DNA of 64,000 nucleotides, from assembly GCA_020849615.1 (NCBI GenBank), contig JADLFW010000013.1:62001-126000 (forward strand). The letters run 5' to 3'. A program made the translations under genes and the position numbers. The notes beneath the pieces are model-generated. The model made no database searches, was not told the DNA's origin, and was given only the letters and a program-made list of their open reading frames with translations. The stretch is from Phycisphaerales bacterium. GTDB lineage: Bacteria; Planctomycetota; Phycisphaerae; Phycisphaerales; UBA1924. Positions 45,910 through 54,767 of this stretch are shown one piece after another. The first letter of the stretch is position 1; the number at the start of each line of letters is the position of its first letter.

Positions 45910-46683
45910 TCAGCGGCCTTCGTAGAGGCGGTCGCCGAGCCAGTCGTTGAGCGGGCCGATGGATTTGATCTTCCTGGCGGTGGAGTCGATGTCGTAGGGG
46001 ATGCGGACGAACTGGACGCGGTCCTCGTGGATGATGGCGTAGCTGGCCCGGGGGTCGTGGTCGCGGGGCTGGCCGACGGAGCCGACGTTGATGACGGCTT
46101 TCTCGTCGTTCTGGAACTTGAAGGACATGTCACCGAGCTCGCCCGGCGGGTAGAAGTCGGGCTCGTCGGTGAAGACGCCGGGGACGTGGGTGTGGCCGAC
46201 GATGGCGACGCCCTCGACGCGGTCGAAGATGGATTCCATCTTGTCGGGGGCGTTCATGGCGTCGTCGGGGAAGATGTACTCGTTGATGGGTCGCCGCGGG
46301 GAGCCGTGAACGGCCAGGACCTGGCGCGGGCCTTCGATCTTCTCGACGACGCGGACGCGGAGGCGGCCGAGGAACTCGTAGCGGGCGGCCCGGAGGGCGG
46401 CGTCGGGCTCCTGGTCGAACTGCTCGCGGGTCCAGAAGGCGGCGGATTCGGCGCCGGGGTTGAAGTTGGTGGGCTCGTAGAGGACGCCGAAGTCGTGGTT
46501 GCCCATGAGGGACCAGGCGCACTTCTGGCGGACGAGGTCGACGCACTCGAGGGGGTCGGGCCCGTACCCGACGATGTCGCCGAGGCAGATGATCCGGGTG
46601 ATCTCTCTGGACTCGATGTCGGCGAGAACGGTCTTGAGCGCGGACGCGTTGGCGTGGATGTCGCTGATGACGGCGGTGGGCAC
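45910..46683 (-). CDS. Calcineurin-like metallophosphoesterase (YfcE/MJ0936-like)
   Basis: This 257-residue phosphodiesterase has all motif blocks: AVISDIHANASALKTVL (D-x-H), ICLGDIVGYGPDPLECVDLV (G-D), WSLMGNHDFGV (G-N-H-D), LAVHGSP, and VGHTHVPGVF (G-H-x-H), giving a dinuclear metal site. The GDxVGYGPDP form resembles predicted phosphodiesterases and bacterial homologues of PrpE/ApaH; the substrate is unknown. Start is GTG with GAGGAGC upstream, giving VPTAVISDIHAN; the upstream in-frame ATG lacks a ribosome site. Confidence 0.9.
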   Translation of the reverse strand: MPTAVISDIHANASALKTVLADIESREITRIICLGDIVGYGPDPLECVDLVRQKCAWSLMGNHDFGVLYEPTNFNPGAESAAFWTREQFDQEPDAALRAARYEFLGRLRVRVVEKIEGPRQVLAVHGSPRRPINEYIFPDDAMNAPDKMESIFDRVEGVAIVGHTHVPGVFTDEPDFYPPGELGDMSFKFQNDEKAVINVGSVGQPRDHDPRASYAIIHEDRVQFVRIPYDIDSTARKIKSIGPLNDWLGDRLYEGR

Positions 46684-47029
46684 CAAAGCTCCTCGGCGTG
46701 GCGTCGCGGCGGCGCGGGGCGGGGTTGCGAAGGGCACATGTTAGGGACCTGGGGGAGGGACCGGCAATGCGGGTGAAGACCCCGGTCTGGCGGGGCGGCC
46801 GGGCCCGCGCGGCCACATTTGGGCTCAGGCGCGGCGGGCGGTGGTCGATCTATCGGGGGCTACTATCAGCCGGCGGGTGTCGGGAGCGGTTATCGCCCCT
46901 CGCATCCGCCGGACGGGGGGAGTGCCCGAGGGACCGGGGACGGGCCCGTCGGGCGGAACAACAGGCCACGGGTTTGGGGCCGAACCTCCGGGCCGAACCT
47001 CCGGGCCGCACCTTCAGGGAAGATCAGCC
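46684..47029. other. Divergent upstream region of the phosphoesterase and clpP genes
   Basis: This region of 346 bases has no gene. It holds the ribosome-binding site of the phosphoesterase, a GGGGCTACTATCAGCC segment of lower GC near 46856-46876 that may be part of a clpP promoter, and three direct copies of CCGAACCTCCGGG (the last a variant) at 46980-47011 just before clpP. No clear -10/-35 pair. Confidence 0.45.
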
Positions 47030-47632
47030 ATGCCGGCCGCCAACGTCACGTACCAGCGCACACGCGAGATGACGATCGACGAGCTGCTGCTCGAGAATCG
47101 CATCGTGTTCCTCATCGGTGAGATCAACCACGCCAGTGCGGCGCGGGTGATGATGCAGATGCTGTACCTCGAGAACCAGAAGCGGGGCAGCGACATCAAC
47201 TTCTACATCAACTCGCCGGGCGGGGCGGTGGATGACACCCTCGCCCTCTACGACACCATGCGGTTCCTCAGCAGCCAGGTCAGCACGTACTGCCTGGGCC
47301 GGGCCTACTCCGGCGCGGCGGTGCTGCTGACGGCCGGGCAGAAGGGCAAGCGGTTCATCCTGCCCCACGCCAAGGTGATGATCCACCAGCCCTACGGGGG
47401 CGTGACGGGGCAGGCCGAGGACATCCGCATCCAGGCCGAGCAGATCATCAAGGCCAAGGCGGAGCTCAACCGCATCATCTCCGTGCACACGGGGCGGGAG
47501 ATCGACCAGATCCAGCGCGATGCCGAGCGCGACAAGTACTTCACCGCCGATGAGGCCGTGAAGTACGGGCTGGTGGATGAGGTGCTCAGCGAGCCGCCCA
47601 AGGACATCCGGGGCCTGGCGGGCGTGCGGTGA
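47030..47632 (+). CDS. clpP: ATP-dependent Clp protease proteolytic subunit 1
   Basis: This 200-residue ClpP has the catalytic triad Ser in GRAYSGAAVLL, His in AKVMIHQPYGG, and Asp in QRDAERDKYFTADEAV. Standard ClpP has Ala-Ser-Met-Gly at the nucleophile; here it is Tyr-Ser-Gly-Ala, so Met after Ser is lost. The N-terminal axial loop region reads MTIDELLLENRIVFLIGEIN. It is co-oriented with a second clpP 105 bases downstream, suggesting a mixed ClpP1P2 tetradecamer. Start at 47030 is the family start. Confidence 0.95.
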   Translation: MPAANVTYQRTREMTIDELLLENRIVFLIGEINHASAARVMMQMLYLENQKRGSDINFYINSPGGAVDDTLALYDTMRFLSSQVSTYCLGRAYSGAAVLLTAGQKGKRFILPHAKVMIHQPYGGVTGQAEDIRIQAEQIIKAKAELNRIISVHTGREIDQIQRDAERDKYFTADEAVKYGLVDEVLSEPPKDIRGLAGVR

Positions 47633-47737
47633 GAATATCGCCAATGGCAAGACGCGAAGCTCAAATGAAGGCCGGCGAAAGCAACTGAACAACCGGGCGG
47701 CGGGCCGGACGGCCGAGCCGCTCTTTGGGGAACTCCC

Positions 47738-48364
47738 ATGTCCGGATACCTGGTCCCGATCGTGATCGAGAAGTCCGCCAAGGGTGAGCGGGCGTACGAC
47801 ATCTACTCGCGGCTCCTGAAGGACCGCATCATCTTCCTGGGCGGGCCCGTGACCGACGAGATCGCCAACCTGATCGTGGCCCAGCTGCTGTTCCTGGCCA
47901 ACGAGGACAGCAAGAACGACATCCACCTGTACGTGAACTCGCCGGGCGGGAGCGTCTCGGCCGGGCTGGGGATCATCGACACGATGAAGTTCGTGCAGTG
48001 CGATGTGGCCACCTACATCATCGGGCAGGCCGCGAGCATGGGCTCGATCATCGCCGCCAGCGGCACCAAGGGGAAGCGCTACACGCTCCCCAACGCCCGC
48101 AACCTCATGCACCAGCCGCTGCTGGCGGGCGTGATGGAGGGCCAGGCCACCGACATCGAGATCGAGGCCCGCGAGATGCTCCGTATCCGCGACCGCATCT
48201 ACCAGATCTACGCCGAGTCGACGGGCCAGTCCATCGACCGCGTCGCCAAGGACTGCGACCGCAACAAGTGGCTGGATGAGCAGGAGATGCTCGAGTACGG
48301 GCTGGTGGATGCCGTCCTCAAGCGCATGCCCCACATGGTGCGCTCCAAGAACGACGACGAGTAA
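47738..48364 (+). CDS. clpP: ATP-dependent Clp protease proteolytic subunit 2
   Basis: This 208-residue ClpP carries canonical catalytic motifs: nucleophile in [14 protein letters not shown], His in [14 protein letters not shown], Asp in [20 protein letters not shown]. It begins with [20 protein letters not shown], a typical mature N-terminus. It differs from the upstream ClpP across its length, so the duplication is old. Two clpP genes in tandem are seen in several phyla with hetero-oligomeric enzymes. Partner ATPases (ClpX, ClpA, ClpC) are not in the window, but ClpS is. Confidence 0.95.
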   Translation: MSGYLVPIVIEKSAKGERAYDIYSRLLKDRIIFLGGPVTDEIANLIVAQLLFLANEDSKNDIHLYVNSPGGSVSAGLGIIDTMKFVQCDVATYIIGQAASMGSIIAASGTKGKRYTLPNARNLMHQPLLAGVMEGQATDIEIEAREMLRIRDRIYQIYAESTGQSIDRVAKDCDRNKWLDEQEMLEYGLVDAVLKRMPHMVRSKNDDE

Positions 48365-48386
48365 TTCCGCGGCATACGCTGGGGCG

Positions 48387-49028
48387 ATGAAGCCCGCAGC
48401 CCGAACGATTGTTCCCACCCTCGCCGTCTTGGCGGGGGTTCTTTTTGCGCTCGGCGGCTGCCGCATCGGCGGCAACCGCGAGGTCGAGAAGGTGAACGAT
48501 GAGCTGCGGCGGGAGAACCTGGAGCTGAAGCAGCAGGTCGAGATGCTCTCTCACGACCGGGATGACCTTCGCGTGAAGCTGGAGGGCGAGGCCCGGGCCC
48601 GGCTGGGCGCGCTGAATCCTGAGGTGCTTGCCGCGCTGCCGGTGTGCGCGGGGGTGGAGATTGAGAAGCTCTCGGGGCTCGAGCCGGCGGATCGCAGCGC
48701 GGCGGCGACAGGCGTGGTGGTGTACCTCCGCCCGTACGACAGCCGCGACCGCGTGGTGCAGATCGTGGGGATGCTGGATGTCGAGGCGGCGTGGCTGCCG
48801 GGCAGCGCCGGGAAGGGCGAAGCGCCGCGGACGATCGCCCGGGCCCGGCTGGAGCCCGCGCAGCTGCGCGAGGCCTACCGCTCGGGGCTGATGGGGAGCG
48901 GGTACACGGTGGAGCTGCCACTGGAAACGCCGATCGGTGACCGCGCGGGCACGCTGGTCATCCGGGCCGAGTTCGCCGATGCGCTGACGGGGAAGGTGTG
49001 GAAGGCGGAGCGTACGGAGACGCGCTGA
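48387..49028 (+). CDS. Lipoprotein with coiled-coil start
   Basis: This 213-residue protein has a lipobox at LFALGGC (Cys about residue 25). A coiled coil of heptads follows (REVEKVNDELRRENLELKQQ, VEMLSHDRDDLRVKLEGEAR), then a beta-rich domain (GVVVYLRPYDSRDRVVQIVG, YTVELPLETPIGDRAGTLVI, FADALTGKVWKAERTE). I know no matching family. It would be anchored in the envelope and perhaps be a scaffold. It starts 22 bases after clpP2 and may be in that operon. Confidence 0.75.
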   Translation: MKPAARTIVPTLAVLAGVLFALGGCRIGGNREVEKVNDELRRENLELKQQVEMLSHDRDDLRVKLEGEARARLGALNPEVLAALPVCAGVEIEKLSGLEPADRSAAATGVVVYLRPYDSRDRVVQIVGMLDVEAAWLPGSAGKGEAPRTIARARLEPAQLREAYRSGLMGSGYTVELPLETPIGDRAGTLVIRAEFADALTGKVWKAERTETR

Positions 49029-49053
49029 GAAGCGATCGGAGGTTGCGAAGCCG

Positions 49054-49120
49054 GCTCCCTCACGGTCGCCGGTCGGGCGCGCACGGTACGGGCCCGCTCG
49101 CTCACGCTCGCGGTTCGGCT
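49054..49120. repeat. Dispersed repeat, copy 3 (GCTCCCTCACGGTCGCCGGT type)
   Basis: It runs to GGGCCCGCTCGCTCACGCTC and GCGGTTCGGCT, lying between the converging lipoprotein gene and glyA. It may serve as a boundary; it matches copies at 2912 (inverted) and 35543. Confidence 0.75.
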
Positions 49121-49141
49121 GTGCTGCTGCGCGGGCCGCGA

Positions 49142-50446
49142 TCAGCCATCCAGCGGGAACTTCGCGCACATGGCCCGGACCTGCTCGCGGACCTGGTGCG
49201 TCGCGGCGGCGAGGTCGCCTTCGCCCTTGAGCCCGGCGGAGAGGACGGTGTCGATGAACACCGCGACGGACTTCATTTCGGCTTCCTTGAGGCCCCGGGT
49301 GGTGAGGGCCGGGCTGCCGAGCCGCAGGCCCGATGTGAACTTCGGCGGGCGGGGGTCATCGGGGATGCCGTTCTTGTTGGTGATCAGCCCGGCGGCCTCG
49401 AGCCACTTCTCGGCATCGGCGCCGGTGAGCTGGTCGGACTTGCCGCGGAGGTCGACGAGCATCAGGTGGTTGTCGGTGCCCCCCGTCGTGATGCGGAAGC
49501 CCTTCTCGATGAGGGCGGCGGCGAGGGCCCTGGCGTTCTGGACGGTCTGCCGGGCGTAGGTCTTGAACTCCGGCTTCAGGCACTCGCCGAAGGCGACGGC
49601 CTTGCTGGCGATGATGTGCATGAGCGGCCCGCCCTGCACGCCGGGGAAGACGGCCTTGTCGATCTTCTTGGCGAGTTCCTCATCGTCGGTGAGGATGAGC
49701 CCCCCGCGTGGCCCGCGGAGGGTCTTGTGCGTCGTCGTTGTCACGACGTGGGCGTGGGGGAAGGGGGAGGGGTGGGCGCCGCCGACGATCAGCCCGGCGA
49801 TGTGGGCGACATCGGCGACGAGCAGGGCGCCGCAGGCATCGGCGATCTCCCGGAACTTCCTGAAATCGATGATGCGCGGGTACGCCGAGTAGCCGCACAT
49901 GAGGACCTTGGGCTTGTGTTCCATGCACACGGCCCGGACGGCGTCGTAGTCGATGCGCTCGAACTCGGGGTGGGACTTCTCATAGTGCAGCGGGTAGTGG
50001 ACGGGCGTGTGGTAGCGGCCCGAGAAGTTGAGCTTCATGCCGTGGGAGAGGTGGCCGCCATCCTTGAGGACGAGGGAGGCGAAGGTCTCACCGGGGTTCA
50101 TGAGGGCCATGAACGCGGCGGTGTTGGCCTGCGCGCCCGAGTGGGGCTGCACATTGGCGAAGCGGCAGTTGAACATCTGCCTGGCCCGGTCGCGTGCGAT
50201 CGTTTCGACCTGGTCGTGGAAGACGCAGCCGCCGTAGTACCGGGCCCCCGGGTAGCCTTCGGCGTACTTGTTGGTGAGGCACGTCCCCATGGTGTGCATG
50301 ACGGCGGGGGAGACGTGGTTCTCGCTGGCGATCAGCTCGAGGGTGGTCGCCTGGCGGTCGGCCTCCTTGGCGATGAGGTCGGCGATGGCGGGGTCGCGGT
50401 CGCGGAGGAGGGAGAGCACGGAAGCGGAGATGGGGTCGGTGGCCAT
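49142..50446 (-). CDS. glyA: Serine hydroxymethyltransferase
   Basis: This 434-residue PLP enzyme interconverts serine and glycine with tetrahydrofolate. Motifs: LELIASENHVSPAVMHTMGT, NKYAEGYPGARYYGGC, NVQPHSGAQANTAAFMALMN PGE, VADVAHIAGLIVGGAHPSPF, the PLP-lysine in VVTTTTHKTLRGPRGG, and SGLRLGSPALTTRGL near the end. Length and order are normal. ATG at 50446 is the family start; upstream in-frame codons cover an ATTTGC-type repeat. It ends 20 bases from the dispersed repeat. Confidence 0.97.
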   Translation of the reverse strand: MATDPISASVLSLLRDRDPAIADLIAKEADRQATTLELIASENHVSPAVMHTMGTCLTNKYAEGYPGARYYGGCVFHDQVETIARDRARQMFNCRFANVQPHSGAQANTAAFMALMNPGETFASLVLKDGGHLSHGMKLNFSGRYHTPVHYPLHYEKSHPEFERIDYDAVRAVCMEHKPKVLMCGYSAYPRIIDFRKFREIADACGALLVADVAHIAGLIVGGAHPSPFPHAHVVTTTTHKTLRGPRGGLILTDDEELAKKIDKAVFPGVQGGPLMHIIASKAVAFGECLKPEFKTYARQTVQNARALAAALIEKGFRITTGGTDNHLMLVDLRGKSDQLTGADAEKWLEAAGLITNKNGIPDDPRPPKFTSGLRLGSPALTTRGLKEAEMKSVAVFIDTVLSAGLKGEGDLAAATHQVREQVRAMCAKFPLDG

Positions 50447-50502
50447 GGGGCGAGTGTAGGGGAAGGGGTGGGGGAGAGGGGTGGGGAAAGGGCCTTGGTC
50501 AA

Positions 50503-50606
50503 ACAGCAAATGGCGAATCGCAACTGGCAAACTCGGAGCCGGGCCCGTCCCGGGCGAGCGCGGAAGCTGGGAGCGGGCCGATCCCGGACGACGCTCGCCC
50601 GTACAA
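50503..50606. repeat. Repeat-containing gap upstream of glyA
   Basis: AAATGGCGAATCGCAACTGG (A-rich family) is followed by an inverted pair CGGGCGAGCG / CGCTCGCCCG (about 50554 and 50590) around a GC-rich centre. It separates glyA from the zinc-ribbon gene cluster. Confidence 0.65.
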
Positions 50607-51509
50607 CTACCAATAGATGGCGTTGCCGATGGAGATCGCCGGCATCGCGAGCGCGACCAGCGCCATCACGAGCCACGCCGCGGCGAACGCCAGGGCGCTC
50701 AGCATGACCGTCACGAACCCCGGCGTGGGCAGCCGGAGGTAATCGCGTGAGGCCCGGTACCACCACCACACGATCCAGAGGACGGGAAGGGTGACCATGA
50801 TCATGCCCGCCCAGAGCGGCTCTCCGTTGAGCGGTGTCTGAACTGCGACCAGCAGGCAGGCCACGGCGATCCAGAGGGCCAGATGCCAGAAGCTCGCGAA
50901 GCCTACGAGGCTGTAGATCCAAATCCGCAGCAGGTGCCGCCGTCGCACGCGCACGCGCCGGAATGTGCGGGGCAGCAGCAGGTAGGCGAGCGGCATGAAC
51001 AGCAACATGAGAGGCGCGATCGGCATCCAGACGCGGGCCACGCCGCACGCATCCGACCAGAGGGATGGGATGAGCACGTACGGCAGACCCGCCCGAAGAT
51101 TGGCTGCCGCCGGGGCCCACCGGTAATACGGCACGTCCAGCACATTCGCGACTCCCACGCCGATATAGAGCGCGGTGGTGAAGCAGGCGGCCAGGATGTA
51201 CATCGCCGGGAAGCCCGTCGCGGCGAACCACGCCAGGCGTGCGGGACGGACCTCGTACTCGATCCGCATCCAGGTCCAGAAGCGGCCGGGCCGCCGAGTC
51301 TTCTTCACCGTCCGCCACCAGGACTGCAGGAGGTGCGCCTTGGCGTGCTCGAAGAGGTGCAGGTGAACCGAATACGCCAGGTTCAGCACATCCCGCCACG
51401 CGAAGTCCAGCCCGCATTCGCTGCACGTGCCCGTGAGCGGGCAGCTCTCCTTCCAGGAGTCGATCACGCCCGACTGGTCGTACCCGCAGCGCGGGCAATC
51501 TGGCCTCAT
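50607..51509 (-). CDS. Zinc-ribbon multi-pass membrane protein, fourth of the tandem set
   Basis: This 300-residue protein has the ribbon CPRCGYDQSGVIDSWKESCP with CSECGLDFAWRD at the N-terminus, then about seven hydrophobic helices, including LAWFAATGFPAMYILAACFT and VWMPIAPLMLLFMPLAYLLL. A conserved basic turn (VRVRRRHLLRIWIYSLVG) occurs in all four tandem paralogs. Zinc would be bound in the cytoplasm. Function unknown; I infer a planctomycete membrane-protein family. GGAG before ATG 51509 sets the start. Confidence 0.75.
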   Translation of the reverse strand: MRPDCPRCGYDQSGVIDSWKESCPLTGTCSECGLDFAWRDVLNLAYSVHLHLFEHAKAHLLQSWWRTVKKTRRPGRFWTWMRIEYEVRPARLAWFAATGFPAMYILAACFTTALYIGVGVANVLDVPYYRWAPAAANLRAGLPYVLIPSLWSDACGVARVWMPIAPLMLLFMPLAYLLLPRTFRRVRVRRRHLLRIWIYSLVGFASFWHLALWIAVACLLVAVQTPLNGEPLWAGMIMVTLPVLWIVWWWYRASRDYLRLPTPGFVTVMLSALAFAAAWLVMALVALAMPAISIGNAIYW

Positions 51510-51526
51510 CAACGACTCCCCCCGGT

Positions 51527-52501
51527 CTACTGCAGCCACTTCATCAGCCGCGAATCACCGACGAGCACGAACGTCATCATGCCGATGAGCAGGGCCACGA
51601 TCATCATGACGGCCCAGACGAGTCTTCCCTGGTGCAGCTTCAGCACGTGCACGACGGCGTACCACCACCAGATCATCGACCACGCGATGACCGCGAGCAG
51701 CCACAGCCCGGCGTGACCGCCGAGGACATAGCTGGAGATCGGCGAGGTCCGCCAGACGGCCGTGCCGATTCCGCGGCTCATCCAGCTCATCCACAGGGTG
51801 TGGGCCGCGTTGGCGGCGGTGATGAGGAAGACGATGGGCACCCACGCCAGGCCGTAGATGGTGCAGCGGAGCAGGTGCCCGGCCCGGACCTTGGACCGGG
51901 CCCGGGTCTGCGTGAGCAGCAGCAGCGTGGCGGGGACGGCGAACATGACCGCCAGCCCGACCCAGATGAAGCTGGGCGAGGTGCGGAAGAAGGAGTACCA
52001 GTTGGCCTCCCAGCCGCGGCTGCCGTAGGGGCTGGACTGGAAGTGGCCGATGGGTGTCGTCCAGAATCCCAGGTGCCGCTGGAAGTCGAAAGGCCGGGCG
52101 AAGGCGGGCGCGATGGCGGGCCGCCCGGCGGGCTGCGTCCACAGGAGCCACGTGGCGCTCCGCGAGGCCGCGACGATGATGTGCAGGGGCAGGATGAGCA
52201 GCGGCAGCCACAGCAGCAGCCGCCAGGTATTGGGGGTGTGCTCGAGCGTGACCTTGCGCGCGAACACGGGCGGGCGGGCGGCCCAGCTCCACGTCCGGGC
52301 CGCGCTGGTGTAGCTCCAGAACCACCGGGCGTGCTCGTACAGGCCCGGCAGCCGCACCAGGTCGGGGCGCATGACCGTGCGCCAGTCGAGGGTGTGGCCG
52401 CACTCGGAGCACACACCGGTGAGCGGGCAGGATTCCTTCCAGGTCTGGGTGAGGCCCGTCTGGTCGTATCCGCAGCGGGGACATTCGGGCCGGAAGGGCA
52501 T
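51527..52501 (-). CDS. Zinc-ribbon multi-pass membrane protein, third of the tandem set
   Basis: This 324-residue protein begins MPFRPECPRCGYDQTGLTQT, then WKESCPLTGVCSECGHTLDW. Six or so transmembrane helices follow (LLLWLPLLILPLHIIVAASR, WVGLAVMFAVPATLLLLTQT), plus the basic turn KVRAGHLLRCTIYGLAWVP. It is a close relative of the next gene downstream (shared SWKESCPLTG/TWKESCPLTG), so a recent duplication. The stop lies 17 bases from the start of that gene. No catalytic motif recognised. Confidence 0.75.
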   Translation of the reverse strand: MPFRPECPRCGYDQTGLTQTWKESCPLTGVCSECGHTLDWRTVMRPDLVRLPGLYEHARWFWSYTSAARTWSWAARPPVFARKVTLEHTPNTWRLLLWLPLLILPLHIIVAASRSATWLLWTQPAGRPAIAPAFARPFDFQRHLGFWTTPIGHFQSSPYGSRGWEANWYSFFRTSPSFIWVGLAVMFAVPATLLLLTQTRARSKVRAGHLLRCTIYGLAWVPIVFLITAANAAHTLWMSWMSRGIGTAVWRTSPISSYVLGGHAGLWLLAVIAWSMIWWWYAVVHVLKLHQGRLVWAVMMIVALLIGMMTFVLVGDSRLMKWLQ

Positions 52502-52561
52502 GCCGTGAGAAGATACCGCGGCCGGGCCCGGGCGGTTCGGCGCTTGTGGCCGTTGCACTAT

Positions 52562-53437
52562 TCAGATTGAGCGGGTGATGATGGTGATCACGAGCAGGAA
52601 GGTGAACGTCGCCAGGTAGGCGAGCGACATCATGACGCCCGCGATCAGGCCGGGGGATGCGAGGCGCAGGTAGCGGCTGAGGAACGAGCGCCACCACAGG
52701 CCCAGCAGCGATGCGTAGATGAGGCCCAGCATCGGCATGGAGGCCCAGTGGTGCATCATGCCCTCGATGATGGTGTAGCCGGGTGAGTGCCACAGGATGT
52801 TGCGGAAGGCGGTGGTGAGGATGAGCCACAGGCCCGCGAGGGGGAGTGAATAGGCTGCGCCGCGGAGCAGGTGGCGGGGCCGGACGCTGTGGCGGTGCAG
52901 CGTCTCGCCCAGCAGCAGCAGCCCGGCGGGCATCGAGAGCGTCAGGCCCGCCGTGATGAGCAGCGAGGGCACGCCGAAGGGCATCCCATCCAGCAGGCTC
53001 TGGGCCCGGCCCTCGCCGTAGGGCCAGAGGAGGATGCGGGGCGCCTGCCGCGGGATCAGCCGGGCCAGCTGGGGTGTCGCGGCCCGTGATGCCAGGATGA
53101 CCAGCGCGATCGCCAGGTGCGAGAGCACCAGCGTGAGGAATGCGAAGGCGGCCAGGCGGGCCGGGCGGAGCGATGTTGAGAGTTGCAGCTCCCGCCAGGC
53201 CCGGGCCGGATGGATGACGCGGGCGAGCGTGGCGAAATAGCGGGAGATTCGGCGGCGGTGTCCGTGCTCGAACGACCAGCCGGGCCCGGCGAAGTCGGGG
53301 TCGAGGATCTCGCGCCATTCGAAGTCGAGGCCGCATTCGGAACAGCGGCCCGCCAGGGCGCACTGCGCGGTCCACGCGGCGACCTGACCGGAGAGGTCGT
53401 ACGCGCAGCGTGGGCACTGGACGGGAAGGGGCGGCAC
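52562..53437 (-). CDS. Zinc-ribbon multi-pass membrane protein, second of the tandem set
   Basis: This 291-residue protein carries the ribbon QCPRCAYDLSGQVAAWTAQC with CSECGLDFEW, and helices including LAAFAFLTLVLSHLAIALVI and GVPSLLITAGLTLSMPAGLL, then SVRPRHLLRGAAYSLPLAGL. GTG at 53437 is assumed; TTG at 53446 would add three residues. GYD has become AYD in this and the first gene, splitting the four into two pairs. Confidence 0.72.
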   Translation of the reverse strand: MPPLPVQCPRCAYDLSGQVAAWTAQCALAGRCSECGLDFEWREILDPDFAGPGWSFEHGHRRRISRYFATLARVIHPARAWRELQLSTSLRPARLAAFAFLTLVLSHLAIALVILASRAATPQLARLIPRQAPRILLWPYGEGRAQSLLDGMPFGVPSLLITAGLTLSMPAGLLLLGETLHRHSVRPRHLLRGAAYSLPLAGLWLILTTAFRNILWHSPGYTIIEGMMHHWASMPMLGLIYASLLGLWWRSFLSRYLRLASPGLIAGVMMSLAYLATFTFLLVITIITRSI

Positions 53438-53495
53438 AGCCAGCAAGGTAGGAGGGGCCGGACCCTCAACGTCTTGTCCATTCGCGCTGCTCCGA

Positions 53496-54437
53496 TCAGC
53501 GGTGCGCGAACAAGTAGCGGATGCCGGGCGGCAGGAACAGGAAGACGGCGAGGCTGGCGGTGATGCTGAGGACCAGGATCGCGGCGGTGGTGCGGAGAGG
53601 CTTGTCGAGGCGGAGGTAGCGAGAGGCGGCGGTGGACCAGAACAGGAGCACCCAGGTCAAGAACAGCGGGGCAAAGATCACCAGCTGATGCTCGCGTGTC
53701 CACTTGAACACGTTGCGCCACCGCAAGTCGCGCGCGGCGGAGTACGACGTATCGATCTTGTAGCTGAGGGCTCGCAGTACCTGCAGAATTTCCACCCATC
53801 CGTTCCAGCACAGCAGAACGGCCGGCAGGCCGATGGCGCTGTACAACGCGATGCGGCAGAGGTGGCTCGATCTCGCCTGCGCACCGGGCAGCGTGAACCT
53901 CAAGGCATGAAAGGCGAGCGGCATGGCCAGCGCCGTCAGCACGGCGACCGCGATCCACGCGGTGGTGGTGTGCCTCTGGTAGTACCACTGCGTGAAGTCG
54001 GGTTCGTGGACCGGCCAGAGCACGCCGCCCATCGCGGCGGGTCGGTTCGGATTCGTCAGGAATCCGTTGCCCCAGAGCAGTTCGGCTGTCGCCCACACGG
54101 TCAGGCGGGCCGCGGCGAAGAGCAGGTAGTTCACCACCAGTCCGCACAGCGCGAATGGGATCAACCGTCGCCAGACGATCTGGTGCTCAATACGCAACTG
54201 GGAGAACAGAGCCGACGGGCGGAACGTCAGCAGCCAGGTCCACGCGCCGGCCAGGAGTTGTCGTCGCTGAGCGTGCTCGAAGAGGCGGGAGGCAACGGGG
54301 TACGCCGGGTTCAGCTGGTCCCGCCAGTCGAACCCGAGCCCGCACTCCGGGCAGCGGCCCGTCAGCGGGCACTGGTCTGTCCACGATGCGACCTGGCCCG
54401 AGAGGTCGTACGCACAGTGTGGGCAGCACACGGTCAT
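53496..54437 (-). CDS. Zinc-ribbon multi-pass membrane protein, first of the tandem set
   Basis: This 313-residue protein begins MTVCCPHCAYDLSGQVASWT, DQCPLTGRCPECGLGFDWRD; helices include LIPFALCGLVVNYLLFAAAR, AWIAVAVLTALAMPLAF and TAAILVLSITASLAVFLFLP. The basic turn is AQARSSHLCRIALYSAIGLP. It begins the minus-strand cluster of four and faces divergently the adaptor gene at 54768 across a 330-base gap. All four share length, ribbon and topology; nothing in them indicates an enzyme. Confidence 0.75.
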   Translation of the reverse strand: MTVCCPHCAYDLSGQVASWTDQCPLTGRCPECGLGFDWRDQLNPAYPVASRLFEHAQRRQLLAGAWTWLLTFRPSALFSQLRIEHQIVWRRLIPFALCGLVVNYLLFAAARLTVWATAELLWGNGFLTNPNRPAAMGGVLWPVHEPDFTQWYYQRHTTTAWIAVAVLTALAMPLAFHALRFTLPGAQARSSHLCRIALYSAIGLPAVLLCWNGWVEILQVLRALSYKIDTSYSAARDLRWRNVFKWTREHQLVIFAPLFLTWVLLFWSTAASRYLRLDKPLRTTAAILVLSITASLAVFLFLPPGIRYLFAHR

Positions 54438-54767
54438 GGCGAAACCATACCGGGATTGCGCGGCTGCCACGCGGTGTTGAGGGCCCGGGCTTCGGCTGCA
54501 ACCCGATCCCGACTGCAACCGCGGCTGGGCGTGATCGGAAGAAGGGCGGGGGAACGGCCGGGGCTGGAACGGTAATCCCGGGGGTTTCGGGGAACTCCCG
54601 GGGTGGAGAGGTGCATATATAGTTCGGCCATGAAACGACCCCTGGGCCCGGCGCTGTTCGCCGGGGTGGCTCCCGGATGGCGGGCCCCGCGTTGGCCCGG
54701 GCGGGGCGAACCCGGAAGAGTGGGGCGGCCGGGGCGACCGGGGGATGGCGGGGCGCGAGCGAAACCT
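54438..54767. other. Divergent intergenic region before the adaptor/SecA-like locus
   Basis: This region of 330 bases has no supported gene. A lower-GC patch, GTGCATATATAGTTCGGC at 54611-54628, contains TATATA and could be the -10 of a promoter for the rightward locus, but a -35 is not clear. The remainder is GC-rich with GGGGCGG-type runs. Confidence 0.45.
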
